A model generated the notes under the pieces. That model was not told the DNA's origin and ran no database searches. It saw only the letters and a list, made by a program, of their open reading frames with translations. Both the position numbers and the translations under genes were made by a program. From NCBI GenBank assembly GCA_027451225.1, contig DAIDJU010000151.1, forward strand, positions 1-35,896: a DNA stretch of 35,896 nucleotides. The letters run 5' to 3'. This document shows, one piece after another, positions 24,386 through 32,466 of this stretch. Every line of letters begins with the position of its first letter. The first letter of the stretch is position 1. This stretch comes from Acidocella sp. Its GTDB lineage: Bacteria; Pseudomonadota; Alphaproteobacteria; Acetobacterales; Acetobacteraceae.

Positions 24386-25465
24386 CTACAGTAAATGCGA
24401 GATCCAGGCGATCGTTCCCAGCCGCGTCAAATCGTTGAACGTCACAAACAGGATCAACATAAGCAAAACCGCCGCGCCCAGGCGCATCGCGCCCTCGCGC
24501 ACCGCCGCCGAGAGCGGGCGGCGCAACACTGCCTCCACGGCGTAGGAGAGCAAATGTCCACCATCGAGAATGGGAATCGGGATCAGGTTGACCAGCCCCA
24601 GATTGATGGAAATGATGGCAACCAAATTGACGAAAGTGACAAAGCCAAGCGCCGCCGCCTCGCCGGTGATCTGGATAATGCCCAACGGCCCGGCCAGGTC
24701 TTTTAGCCCCTGGTGATGCATCGCAAGCTGCCCAAGCATGCTGAACCAGCCTTGAATTTGCGAGATCGTCTCCTGCCCGCCAGCCAGAACAGCCGCAGGC
24801 GGGCTATAGCGCCGCAACTGCGACTGCTTGCCGACAACACCCAACCGCCCCGCGGTCTCCCCATCGGCCGAGACGGAGCCAAGCTGCACCGGCTCGGTAA
24901 ACTGCGTGCTACCGCGCGCGATGGTGAAATCCAGCACCGTATTCGGGTTTTCCGAGACGATCTGCTGGAGCTGGCTGAAGTCGGAAATGGCCGTGCCGCC
25001 GATATCCACCACACGGTCACCCGGCTGGAGCTGCGCTGCGGCGGCGGGGGAGTTGGGCTGGATCTCGGAGAGTACCGGCTGCGTGACGACCCGGCCGACC
25101 GTCATATACAGCCCGGAGAACAGCACGAAGGCCAGCAGCAGATTGGCCAGCGGCCCGGCCGCGACGATAAGCGCGCGCGAGGCAAGCGACGCCCCGGCGA
25201 AGGAGCCGGCTGTGCGGGGCGCGGTATCCTCCGATTCGCCCCAGCCCTGCATCTTCACATAACCGCCAAGTGGCAGGGCGCAGATCTGCCACACCGTGCC
25301 GGAGCGGGCTGTCCATTTAAGCAAGGCGGGGCCGAAGCCGATGGAGAACACCTCCACCGTCACCCCCTGGCTGCGCGCGGCAAGGTAATGCCCCAGCTCA
25401 TGCACGAAGATCAGCACGCCGAGATCGACGGCGAAGGCGAGCCCTGTGCGCAGCGTGTCCCACAT
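24386..25465 (-). CDS. rseP: RseP-type intramembrane site-2 metalloprotease
   Basis: The 359-residue inner-membrane zinc protease has HELGH at residues 22-26 in the first transmembrane segment and the third zinc ligand in PIPILDGGHLL. One PDZ domain is visible (about 110-200, GDRVVDIGGTAISDFSQLQ), whereas E. coli RseP has two. Such enzymes cleave anti-sigma factors and leftover signal peptides. No rseA or sigma-E gene lies in the window. The gene is 3 nt after dxr. Confidence 0.95.
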   Translation of the reverse strand: MWDTLRTGLAFAVDLGVLIFVHELGHYLAARSQGVTVEVFSIGFGPALLKWTARSGTVWQICALPLGGYVKMQGWGESEDTAPRTAGSFAGASLASRALIVAAGPLANLLLAFVLFSGLYMTVGRVVTQPVLSEIQPNSPAAAAQLQPGDRVVDIGGTAISDFSQLQQIVSENPNTVLDFTIARGSTQFTEPVQLGSVSADGETAGRLGVVGKQSQLRRYSPPAAVLAGGQETISQIQGWFSMLGQLAMHHQGLKDLAGPLGIIQITGEAAALGFVTFVNLVAIISINLGLVNLIPIPILDGGHLLSYAVEAVLRRPLSAAVREGAMRLGAAVLLMLILFVTFNDLTRLGTIAWISHLL

Positions 25466-25468
25466 GGA

Positions 25469-26632
25469 TTAGGCGGCCCTGGCGCCGGCAAGCGCCGTGG
25501 CGGCGGCGCGGGCCGTTTCGTCCAGCGCCAGCACGGCGGCGAGGTCGTCCACCGGGGGTGCGCCGAATTTGGTCATCACCGTCTCCACGATATGGGCGAT
25601 ATCCAGGAACCCGATCCGGTTTTCCAGGAAGGCCGCCACAGCAATCTCATTGGCCGCGTTCAGCACCGTGGGCGCGCCGTGGCCCGCCGTCAGCGCCTCA
25701 CGCGCCAGGCGAAGTGCCGGGAAACGCACCTCATCCGGGGCCTGGAACTCCAGCTTCGCCGCCGCCACGAGGTCGAGCCGCGGGGACTGGGTGGCGATGC
25801 GCGCGGGCCAAGCCAGAGCATGGGCGATGGGCACGCGCATATCCGGCGAGCCGAGTTGCGCGAGCACCGAGCCATCGGCGTAATACACCATGCCGTGGAC
25901 GATCGACTGCGGATGCACCAGCACCTCGATCTGCTCCGAGGGCAGATTGAAAAGTCTTGCGGCCTCAATCACTTCGAGGCCCTTATTGAACATCGTCGCG
26001 CTGTCGATGGAGATCTTCGCGCCCATCGACCACACCGGGTGCCGCAACGCCGCCTCACGGGTGATGCCGCGCATCTCCTCCAGCGTGTGGTTGCGGAACG
26101 GCCCGCCCGAGGCGGTGAGCACGATCTTGTCGATGGCCTTGGTATTGCCGTCGGCCATGGCCTGCATGATGGCGTTATGCTCGGAATCGACGGGCAGCAG
26201 CGTGGCCTTGGCTTCCTCCACGGCGCGCAGGAACACGTCGCCCGCCGAGACCAAAGCCTCCTTATTGGCAAAGGCGATGGTGCCGCCATGCTTCACGGCT
26301 TCCAGCGTCGGCTCCAGCCCGGCCACGCCGGTAATGGCGGCCATGGTCCAGTCCACGGGGCGGCCGGAGGCTTCCAGCACCGCCTCGCGCCCGGCGGCGC
26401 AGTCCAGGCCTGTCCCGGCCAGGGCGTCACGCAGCTCACCGAGCAGTGATTCGTCGGAGATAACCGTGATCTCGGGGCGGAACTGCTTCGCCTGCTCCGC
26501 CAGCAGCGAGACGTTGCGCCCGCCGATCAGGGCGCAGACGGCATAAGCCTCTGGATTTTCTGCCACAAGATCAAGCGTCTGCGTCCCGACGCTGCCAGTG
26601 GACCCGAGGATTGTTAGCCGCTTTACCCCCAT
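25469..26632 (-). CDS. dxr: 1-Deoxy-D-xylulose 5-phosphate reductoisomerase
   Basis: The 387-residue enzyme makes 2-C-methylerythritol 4-phosphate in the MEP isoprenoid pathway. The NADPH-binding motif GSTGSVG is at residues 10-16, the metal-binding segment VDSEHNAIMQ and the flexible-loop region are present, and the C-terminal helical domain is complete. The ATG at 26632 lies inside the last codons of cdsA (10-bp overlap). The same frame stays open far upstream through cdsA, but the protein homology begins at 26632. MEP-derived isoprenoid precursors feed the neighbour UppS. Confidence 0.97.
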   Translation of the reverse strand: MGVKRLTILGSTGSVGTQTLDLVAENPEAYAVCALIGGRNVSLLAEQAKQFRPEITVISDESLLGELRDALAGTGLDCAAGREAVLEASGRPVDWTMAAITGVAGLEPTLEAVKHGGTIAFANKEALVSAGDVFLRAVEEAKATLLPVDSEHNAIMQAMADGNTKAIDKIVLTASGGPFRNHTLEEMRGITREAALRHPVWSMGAKISIDSATMFNKGLEVIEAARLFNLPSEQIEVLVHPQSIVHGMVYYADGSVLAQLGSPDMRVPIAHALAWPARIATQSPRLDLVAAAKLEFQAPDEVRFPALRLAREALTAGHGAPTVLNAANEIAVAAFLENRIGFLDIAHIVETVMTKFGAPPVDDLAAVLALDETARAAATALAGARAA

Positions 26633-27441
26633 AATGGCACGCCTCCATGCACGCAGAATGCCAGCAGAGCCGCCACCGGCCCCGCTGCAAGAAATCCATC
26701 CAGCCGGTCGAACAGACCACCATGACCAGGGATCGTCCGGCCGGAATCCTTGACCCCCAGTTTGCGCTTGATCGCGCTTTCCAGCAAATCGCCCGCCTGG
26801 GCGCACAGGCTCAGCAGCAGCCCGACGGCAAAGGCCCACACAGGTGCCTGGCCCAGCCACAAAGCCAGCCCCGCCCCGGCGCCAGCGCCGATCAGCAGCC
26901 CGCCAATGGAGCCGCTCCAGGTTTTGCCAGGAGAAATCTTCGGCGCCAGCTTCGGCCCGCCAAGCAGCCGCCCGACGGCGTAAGCGCCAATATCGGTGCC
27001 CCAGACCACCAGCACGAGAAACGCCGTATCTTCGAGCCCCGCCTCCGGGTGCAGCCGCAGCCAGAGCAGGCACAACCCGCCAATCGCCGCATAAGGCACG
27101 CCCAGGCCAGCGAAGCGGCTCTTGTAGAGATACCAGATCAGCCCGGTAACCCAGACGATATTCACCAGCGCCCCAACGAGCCCGAACATCATGCCATAGG
27201 CCCAAAGCACGGCCATCAGCGCCGTGAGCGCCACCGGTTTTGGCGTACCCGCCAGCCGCCCCCATTCCCAGCCCAGCCCAAGCATGGCGACGAGGATCAG
27301 CCCCGCCCAAGCCAGCCCGCCATGCCAGACGCAGAACAACGCCACCGGCCCCAGCACCAGCGCCGAGGCCGCACGGACCGAAAGATCTGACCAACGATTA
27401 TTTACCGCCTTATGCGGCACGTCATACAGGGCGTGCACCAA
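26623..27441 (-). CDS. cdsA: Phosphatidate cytidylyltransferase
   Basis: The inner-membrane enzyme makes CDP-diacylglycerol from phosphatidate and CTP. About seven transmembrane helices precede the C-terminal signature with KRKLGVKDSGRTIPGHGGLFDRLDG. Several starts are possible. TTG at 27441 has GGGAG seven nt upstream and was chosen; ATG at 27468 and GTG at 27420 are alternatives. The gene overlaps the end of uppS and the start of dxr. Confidence 0.93.
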   Translation of the reverse strand: MVHALYDVPHKAVNNRWSDLSVRAASALVLGPVALFCVWHGGLAWAGLILVAMLGLGWEWGRLAGTPKPVALTALMAVLWAYGMMFGLVGALVNIVWVTGLIWYLYKSRFAGLGVPYAAIGGLCLLWLRLHPEAGLEDTAFLVLVVWGTDIGAYAVGRLLGGPKLAPKISPGKTWSGSIGGLLIGAGAGAGLALWLGQAPVWAFAVGLLLSLCAQAGDLLESAIKRKLGVKDSGRTIPGHGGLFDRLDGFLAAGPVAALLAFCVHGGVPLWG

Positions 27442-28132
27442 AGCGACGCTCCCTCTTGGCATATTCATTCAGCGCCTCGCCAAAATCCTTGGCGCCAAAA
27501 TCCGGCCACAGGACCGGGGTAAAAACGATCTCCGCATAGGCGATCTGCCAGAGCAGGAAGTTGGAGATGCGCTCCTCGCCCGAGGTACGGATCAGCAGAT
27601 CCGGGTCCGGGATGCCCGCCGTGGAGAGGAACCCGGCGAAGACCTGCTCGGTCAGCTCCTCCGGCTTCACCCCGGCCTGCATCGCCCGGCGCGCAGCCCC
27701 CACAATATCCGCCCGCCCGCCATAGGAGAGCGCCATCACCAGCGTCAGCTTGGTATTTCCGGCGGTTTTCGCCTCGGCGGTCTCCAGCTCCTCGGCCAAA
27801 TTCGGGCCAAAGCGCTCACGCTCGCCGATCACGCGCAACCGTACACCGCGCTCATGCAGCTCGTTCAGTTCGCTGCGCAGATAATGCTTCAGCAGGAAGG
27901 TGAGATCGGTCACCTCTTCGGCCGGGCGCTGCCAGTTCTCCGAGGAAAAGGCGAAGAGCGTGAGATAACCCACCCCCTGGTCGATCGCCGCCTCGATGAT
28001 ACGGCGCACCGCCTTTGCACCTTCCCGGTGCCCGGCGATGCGCGGCAAGCTGCGCGCGGTGGCCCAGCGGCCATTGCCATCCATGATGACGGCAACATGG
28101 CGCGGGGTGGGATGAGATACGGAGGAGGACAT
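27422..28132 (-). CDS. uppS: Undecaprenyl diphosphate synthase (cis-prenyltransferase)
   Basis: The 236-residue cytoplasmic enzyme condenses IPP with farnesyl diphosphate to make the C55 carrier lipid for peptidoglycan and O-antigen. The catalytic Asp18 is in VAVIMDGNGRWA; FAFSSENWQRP and the C-terminal LLIRTSGEERISNFLLWQ are also diagnostic. The ATG shares one base with the frr stop (TGATG), so translation is coupled. Confidence 0.97.
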   Translation of the reverse strand: MSSSVSHPTPRHVAVIMDGNGRWATARSLPRIAGHREGAKAVRRIIEAAIDQGVGYLTLFAFSSENWQRPAEEVTDLTFLLKHYLRSELNELHERGVRLRVIGERERFGPNLAEELETAEAKTAGNTKLTLVMALSYGGRADIVGAARRAMQAGVKPEELTEQVFAGFLSTAGIPDPDLLIRTSGEERISNFLLWQIAYAEIVFTPVLWPDFGAKDFGEALNEYAKRERRFGARPV

Positions 28133-28695
28133 CAGACCTGGCGGATGTCCTTTTCCTTCTCGGCGAAAGAATCGTCGATGCGCTTGATGTAACCGTCGGT
28201 GAGCTTCTGCACATCGTCGGCCAGGTTGCGCTCCTCGTCTTCCGAGATCTCGGACTTCTTCAGCAGCGCCTTGAGCTGCTCCATGCCGTCGCGGCGCACG
28301 CCGCGCACGGCGATACGCGCGCCCTCGGCGTATTTGTTGGCGGCCTTCACCAGCTCGATGCGGCGTTCCTCGGTCAGCACCGGCAGCGGCACGCGGATGA
28401 GCTGGCCATCGGGCTGCGGGTTCAGCCCCAGCCCGCAATCGCGGATGGCGGCGACCACGGAATTGATCATCGAGCGGTCCCACACCTGCACGGTGAGCAT
28501 GCGCGCCTCCGGCACGGCGACGGTGCCGACCTGGTTGAGCGGCATCAGCGAGCCGTAGCATTCCACCTTCACCGGCTCCAGCAGGGCCGGAGAGGCGCGG
28601 CCGGTGCGCAGGCCGCCAAATTCGCGTTTCAGCGCATCCAGCGCGCCGTCCATGCGGCGGGTGAGGTCGGTCTTGATGGTGGCGAAATCAGCCAT
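28132..28695 (-). CDS. frr: Ribosome recycling factor
   Basis: The 187-residue protein releases ribosomes from mRNA after termination, together with EF-G. The three-helix bundle and beta domain are recognisable: [23 protein letters not shown] near the N-terminus and [38 protein letters not shown] at the C-terminal end in full. It follows pyrH by 12 nt and overlaps uppS. Confidence 0.97.
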   Translation of the reverse strand: MADFATIKTDLTRRMDGALDALKREFGGLRTGRASPALLEPVKVECYGSLMPLNQVGTVAVPEARMLTVQVWDRSMINSVVAAIRDCGLGLNPQPDGQLIRVPLPVLTEERRIELVKAANKYAEGARIAVRGVRRDGMEQLKALLKKSEISEDEERNLADDVQKLTDGYIKRIDDSFAEKEKDIRQV

Positions 28696-28707
28696 GATCA
28701 GTGGTCC

Positions 28708-29448
28708 TTATTGCGTTTCCGTGATGCGGGTGAACTTGCCTTCGCCGCGCATAACGGCGGCGAACGCACCCGGCGCGTGGATATTGAAGACGATAATCGG
28801 CAGCTTGTTCTCGCGCGAGAGCGAGATGGCGGAGGCGTCCATCACGTTCAGGTCGCGGGCCAGCACGTCCAGATAGGTCAGCTCCTCGTAGCGCACGGCG
28901 TCGCTCACCTTGCGCGGGTCGGCGGAGTACACACCATCCACCTGGGTGCCCTTGAGCATGGCGTCGCAGTTCATCTCGGCGGCGCGCAGAGCGGCGGCGG
29001 TGTCGGTGGTGAAGAACGGGTTGCCGGTGCCGGCGGCGAAGATCACCACCCTGCCCTTTTCCATGTGGCGCATGGCGCGGCGGCGGATATAGGGCTCGCA
29101 CACCGATTCCATCGGGATAGCCGTCTGCACCCGAGTCGGCACGTTCTGCTTTTCCAGCGCGCTCTGCATCGCCAGGGCGTTCATCACCGTGGCCAGCATG
29201 CCCATGTAGTCGGCCTGGGCGCGGTCCATGCCGCTGGCCGCACCAGCCACGCCGCGGAAGATATTGCCACCGCCGATAACCAGGCAGACCTCGACGCCCA
29301 TGGACACCACATCCCGCACATCGGCGGCGATGCCGTTCACGGTATCGGTATCCAACCCGTAATCACGCTTGCCCATCAGGGCCTCGCCGGAAACCTTCAG
29401 CAATACGCGCTTATAAAGAAGGGGAATCGGGTTCATGGCCTCGCTCAT
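28708..29448 (-). CDS. pyrH: Uridylate kinase
   Basis: The 246-residue hexameric kinase phosphorylates UMP to UDP. The amino-acid-kinase P-loop region is KVSGEALMG (Lys18), and [10 protein letters not shown] follows. ATG 29448 gives the expected length; a frame extension to 29514 is not needed. It lies 127 nt after tsf, beyond a hairpin. Confidence 0.97.
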   Translation of the reverse strand: MSEAMNPIPLLYKRVLLKVSGEALMGKRDYGLDTDTVNGIAADVRDVVSMGVEVCLVIGGGNIFRGVAGAASGMDRAQADYMGMLATVMNALAMQSALEKQNVPTRVQTAIPMESVCEPYIRRRAMRHMEKGRVVIFAAGTGNPFFTTDTAAALRAAEMNCDAMLKGTQVDGVYSADPRKVSDAVRYEELTYLDVLARDLNVMDASAISLSRENKLPIIVFNIHAPGAFAAVMRGEGKFTRITETQ

Positions 29449-29519
29449 ACAATTCTTGGTGGGCGATTCACAGTCCGGGCCGCCCGAATCGGAGGCGGCG
29501 CGGAATGATCGCACACAAA

Positions 29520-29549
29520 GGGCGGTTCCGGCAAAGGCCCGAACCGCCC
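29520..29549 (-). terminator. Hairpin between tsf and pyrH, possible weak terminator or attenuator
   Basis: A nine-bp perfect stem GGGCGGTTC (29520-29528) with GAACCGCCC (29541-29549) and a 12-nt loop. On minus it is followed by CTTTGTGT, a poor T-run, so read-through into pyrH is likely. Confidence 0.5.
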
Positions 29550-29575
29550 CAGGTTTAGTCCAGTTGGAGGACGGG

Positions 29576-30463
29576 TTAAACCCCGGCCGCCGCCGCCACT
29601 TCAGCCGCGAAGTCGGTGACTTCCTTCTCGATGCCCTCGCCGAGGGTGAAGCGCACGAAGCCGACCATCTCGCCGCCGGCCTTCTTCACGACGTCCTTCA
29701 CCTTGGTCTCGCCGTCATGCACCCAGACCTGCTCGAGCAGCACCACGTCCTCGTAGTACTTCTTCACGCGGCCTTCGACCATCTTCTCGATGATGGCTTC
29801 CGGCTTGCCGGAGGCGCGGGCCTGATCCATCAGCACGTTCTTCTCGCGCTCCAGGGCGGCGGGGTCCACCTCGGCGATGGACAGCGCATCCGGGCGGGTG
29901 GCGGCCACATGCATGCCAATCTGGCGGGCCAGCTGCTCGTCGCCGCTGGTCAGGCCGACGATCACGCCGATCTTGCCCAGGCCCGGCTTCAGCGCGCCGT
30001 GGATGTAAGCGCCCACAACCGGCGCGGAGATCACGGCGGCGCGGCGCACGTTCATGTTCTCGCCGATGGTGGCGACGAGGTTCACGGCCTCTTCGGCAAC
30101 GGTGCGGCCGGTGCCGGGGTAAGCGGCGGCCTTCAGGGCCTCCACGTCATTGCCAATCTCGAGCGCCAGCTTGGCGACGGTCTCGACATAAGCCTGGAAG
30201 GCCTCGTTACGAGCCACGAAGTCGGTCTCGGAGTTCACCTCGACCATGGCGACCTTGCCATTGCCCACGGCAACGCCAACCAGACCCTCGGCGGCCACGC
30301 GGCCGGACTTCTTGGCGGCGGCGGCGAGACCCTTCTTGCGCAGCCAGTCGATGGCGGCTTCGCGGTCGCCATTGCTTTCGGTCAGGGCCTTCTTGCAATC
30401 CATCATGCCCGCGCCGGTCGTCTCGCGCAGTTCCTTCACCAGGGCGGCGGTAATCTCAGCCAT
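29576..30463 (-). CDS. tsf: Translation elongation factor Ts
   Basis: The 295-residue guanine nucleotide exchange factor for EF-Tu. The N-terminal UBA-like region and signature [12 protein letters not shown] at residues 17-28 are clear, and the EF-Tu-contact region and coiled coil follow. AAGGAG lies seven nt before the ATG. It is 97 nt after rpsB. Confidence 0.98.
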   Translation of the reverse strand: MAEITAALVKELRETTGAGMMDCKKALTESNGDREAAIDWLRKKGLAAAAKKSGRVAAEGLVGVAVGNGKVAMVEVNSETDFVARNEAFQAYVETVAKLALEIGNDVEALKAAAYPGTGRTVAEEAVNLVATIGENMNVRRAAVISAPVVGAYIHGALKPGLGKIGVIVGLTSGDEQLARQIGMHVAATRPDALSIAEVDPAALEREKNVLMDQARASGKPEAIIEKMVEGRVKKYYEDVVLLEQVWVHDGETKVKDVVKKAGGEMVGFVRFTLGEGIEKEVTDFAAEVAAAAGV

Positions 30464-30487
30464 GTGTCTGCTCCTTTGATGCGTTTA

Positions 30488-30514
30488 CGCGCGAGGGCTC
30501 GCCACCCTCGCGCG
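30488..30514. promoter_or_regulatory. Perfect GC hairpin in the rpsB-tsf spacer
   Basis: A ten-bp stem CGCGCGAGGG (30488-30497) with CCCTCGCGCG (30505-30514) and a 7-nt loop, without a T-run. A second GC-rich inverted repeat (GCCGGGC/GCCCGG) lies between it and the rpsB stop. It may adjust the rpsB:tsf ratio through RNA processing or attenuation. Confidence 0.4.
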
Positions 30515-30560
30515 CGGTAGTCGGTTTTTGGCCGGGCCCCGTGTGGGCGCCCGGAGGGAA

Positions 30561-31328
30561 TTAGGCCTGCGCCTCGGTTTCCGGGGCAGCCTCGAGGATC
30601 GGCTCGGCCGCCTCGCCCAGGTCGATGCCCGCGGAACCCAGCTCGGCGGAGATGCCGTCCAGTACAGCGCCGGCGACCAGGTCGCAATACAGGGTGATGG
30701 CGCGGATCGCGTCGTCATTGCCCGGGATCGGGTAGGTCACGCCGGCAGGGTCGGAGTTGGAGTCGAGGATGGCGACAACCGGGATGCCCAGCTTGTTGGC
30801 TTCCTCAATCGCCAGCTTCTCCTTGTTGGTGTCGATCACGAACAGGATGTCCGGCAGGCCGCCCATGTCCTTGATGCCGCCCAGCGCGCGCTCCAGCTTC
30901 TCGCGGTCACGCGTGAAGTTCAGGATTTCCTTCTTGGAGTAGCCATGAGCCTCGCCGGAGAGCATCTCGTCCATCTGGCGCAGGCGCTTGATGGAGCCGG
31001 TGATGGTCTTCCAGTTGGTCAGCATGCCACCGAGCCAGCGGTGGTTCACGTAGTACTGGCCGCAACGCTGCGCGGCTTCGGCCACGTAGTCGGCGGCGGC
31101 GCGCTTGGTGCCAACGAACAGCACGCGGCCACCGGCGGCGGTCACGTCGCGGATCGCCTTCAGCGAGCGCTCCATCAGGGGCACGGTCTGCTGCAGGTCG
31201 ATGATGTGAACCTGGTTGCGCACGCCGAACAGGTACGGCGCCATGCGCGGGTTCCAGCGGCGGGTATTGTGGCCGAAATGCACGCCGGCTTCGAGCAGCT
31301 GGCGCAGGGAAACGTCGGGAAGTGCCAT
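30561..31328 (-). CDS. rpsB: 30S ribosomal protein S2
   Basis: The 255-residue small-subunit protein has the diagnostic [19 protein letters not shown] at residues 11-29 and [34 protein letters not shown] in full. The C-terminus has an acidic Glu/Ala tail (about 235-255), as is common in alphaproteobacteria. It is the first gene of the rpsB-to-sulfotransferase block. Confidence 0.98.
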   Translation of the reverse strand: MALPDVSLRQLLEAGVHFGHNTRRWNPRMAPYLFGVRNQVHIIDLQQTVPLMERSLKAIRDVTAAGGRVLFVGTKRAAADYVAEAAQRCGQYYVNHRWLGGMLTNWKTITGSIKRLRQMDEMLSGEAHGYSKKEILNFTRDREKLERALGGIKDMGGLPDILFVIDTNKEKLAIEEANKLGIPVVAILDSNSDPAGVTYPIPGNDDAIRAITLYCDLVAGAVLDGISAELGSAGIDLGEAAEPILEAAPETEAQA

Positions 31329-31450
31329 TGGCAGTTCTCTTTCCTAGATCTGATCCGGTTATATCCTCCGCGGGGGAAGTACCTTGCGGCACCGGACCTT
31401 TTGGGGCTTTCCCAGGAAAGGCCCCCGCGTGCGAATTTGCCCACACTGTG

Positions 31451-31490
31451 CGGGCGGAGGCGCATATGGCGTAAAATGCGCCCAAAGACA
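31451..31490 (-). promoter_or_regulatory. Inverted repeat and weak promoter-like boxes in the rpsB leader
   Basis: On minus, GGCGCAT and ATGCGCC form an inverted repeat about 120-160 nt before the rpsB start, and TTGTCT with CATATG at 17-bp spacing gives a weak sigma-70 match. The leader from the ompW terminator to rpsB is about 180 nt, long enough for autoregulation by S2, which is known in other bacteria. Confidence 0.3.
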
Positions 31491-31501
31491 AGGTATAAAC
31501 G

Positions 31502-31530
31502 AAAAGAGGCGGCCATCGGGCCGCCCCTTT
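31502..31530 (-). terminator. Terminator after the ompW-like gene
   Basis: On minus the stem GGCGGCC/GGCCGCC (31508-31514 and 31519-31525) with flanking GGAAAGG is followed by CTCTTTTCGTTT. It lies 24 nt after the porin stop and insulates rpsB. Confidence 0.75.
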
Positions 31531-31553
31531 CCAGGAGATAAAGCCGAAAAGGC

Positions 31554-32270
31554 TTAGAAGAACTTGTAACCCACGCCGAAGCCGACGACCAGCGGGTTCA
31601 GGCCATCGTTGGCGCGGATGGCGCCGTGGCCCACGCGGGCGGAGACCGGCAGGAACATCTGCTTCACGTCCACGTTGGCGCTCCAGTTCCCGGCCAGCGG
31701 CACATCGAAACCGGCATTGACGGCCGGGCCGACGGCGGTGCGCAGCCCCAGGCTGTCGCCAGCCTTCGGGCTAACGCCATAGAAGAAGGCTACGGTGATA
31801 CCAACGCCAACATACGGACGGATGATGCCAATCTGCGGGAAGTGCCACTGCGCGGTCAGGGTAGGCGGAATCACCCAGGCGGAACCCAGCGTCTGGGACG
31901 CGCCACCGTCATTGATCGTCAGGGTGTGGCGGCTGGTGGCCGCAATCAGCTGAACCGAGAGGTTTTTGGTGAAGAAGTAGGAGGCGTCGAGCTCGGGGGA
32001 GACGCCGTCGCTGGCGTGCACCTTATAAGCGGTCGAGCCGCCGCCAAAAACGTTAACGTGGCTGTTAAGATCTTCCGGGAGCACCCCAATAACGCTCAGG
32101 TGAACCAGCACGTTGCCGGCATGGTAGCCGGTCGGGCCATTCAGGAAATCATAGTGGCCGGGGTCGACATAACCCGGGGCCGTTTCATTATAGCTCTGAG
32201 CAAGAGCGGGGGTGAAAGCGGTGCCGGCCAGCAGGGCAGCGGCGGCAACCGTACGGAACGTGGACTTCAT
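31554..32270 (-). CDS. ompW: OmpW-family outer-membrane protein
   Basis: The product is 238 residues from the ATG at 32270, which has GGGAG nine nt upstream. A signal peptide ends at ALAQ (residues 21-24). The rest looks like an eight-strand beta barrel, ending in aromatic FGVGYKFF. The motifs NVLVHLSVIGVLPED near the N-terminus and LTAQWHFPQIGIIRPYVGVGITVAFFYG match the OmpW family. OmpW forms a narrow hydrophobic channel in the outer membrane and is known to respond to oxygen and stress in enterics. Here it sits alone between two terminators, with its own control region. Confidence 0.88.
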   Translation of the reverse strand: MKSTFRTVAAAALLAGTAFTPALAQSYNETAPGYVDPGHYDFLNGPTGYHAGNVLVHLSVIGVLPEDLNSHVNVFGGGSTAYKVHASDGVSPELDASYFFTKNLSVQLIAATSRHTLTINDGGASQTLGSAWVIPPTLTAQWHFPQIGIIRPYVGVGITVAFFYGVSPKAGDSLGLRTAVGPAVNAGFDVPLAGNWSANVDVKQMFLPVSARVGHGAIRANDGLNPLVVGFGVGYKFF

Positions 32271-32304
32271 AACTTTAGGCTCCCGTAATTGGTGAACAAG
32301 CCCC

Positions 32305-32384
32305 GGATAAGCGCGCCCCCTGCCGCGCTCTTTGATCTGAAACAAATTTTAATATGCCCTCAAAACCTGTTGCAATTATGCAAC
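32305..32384 (-). promoter_or_regulatory. Candidate ompW control region with two CRP/FNR-type dyads
   Basis: On minus, GTTGCA-N4-TGCAAC (32369-32384) is a perfect dyad, and TTGTT-N4-ATCAA (32332-32345) matches the FNR consensus TTGAT-N4-ATCAA at nine of ten positions. A TTATCC -10 candidate at 32305-32310 would place the second dyad near -40.5, a class II activator position. Another promoter candidate, TTGCAA with TAAAAT at 18-bp spacing, overlaps the first dyad. All matches are by eye. Confidence 0.45.
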
Positions 32385-32416
32385 AAAAGTATCATTTCCG
32401 ATGAACCTTTTCGCAT

Positions 32417-32446
32417 AAAAAAACCGGGCTCAAAGGCCCGGCTTTT
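32417..32446 (-). terminator. Rho-independent terminator directly after tolB
   Basis: On minus, CCGGGC/GCCCGG arms (32436-32441 and 32424-32429) are followed by seven T (32417-32423). It begins 21 nt after the tolB stop, so the tol operon ends here. Confidence 0.9.
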
Positions 32447-32466
32447 CATCATTTTAGCGGAACTGC

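Noticed and set aside
24713-26449. 578-codon plus-strand frame opposite rseP/dxr
   Set aside because: Antisense shadow with Arg/Gly/His bias across two confirmed genes.
26633-27394. A 254-codon open extension upstream of dxr, in another frame through cdsA on the same strand
   Set aside because: It has Gly/Ala/Trp-rich composition without domains, while the cdsA frame has clear membrane helices and the signature. Dxr homology starts exactly at 26632.
28133-28561. Upstream open extension of uppS through frr
   Set aside because: Out-of-frame shadow of frr; the UppS N-terminus and TGATG coupling fix the start at 28132.
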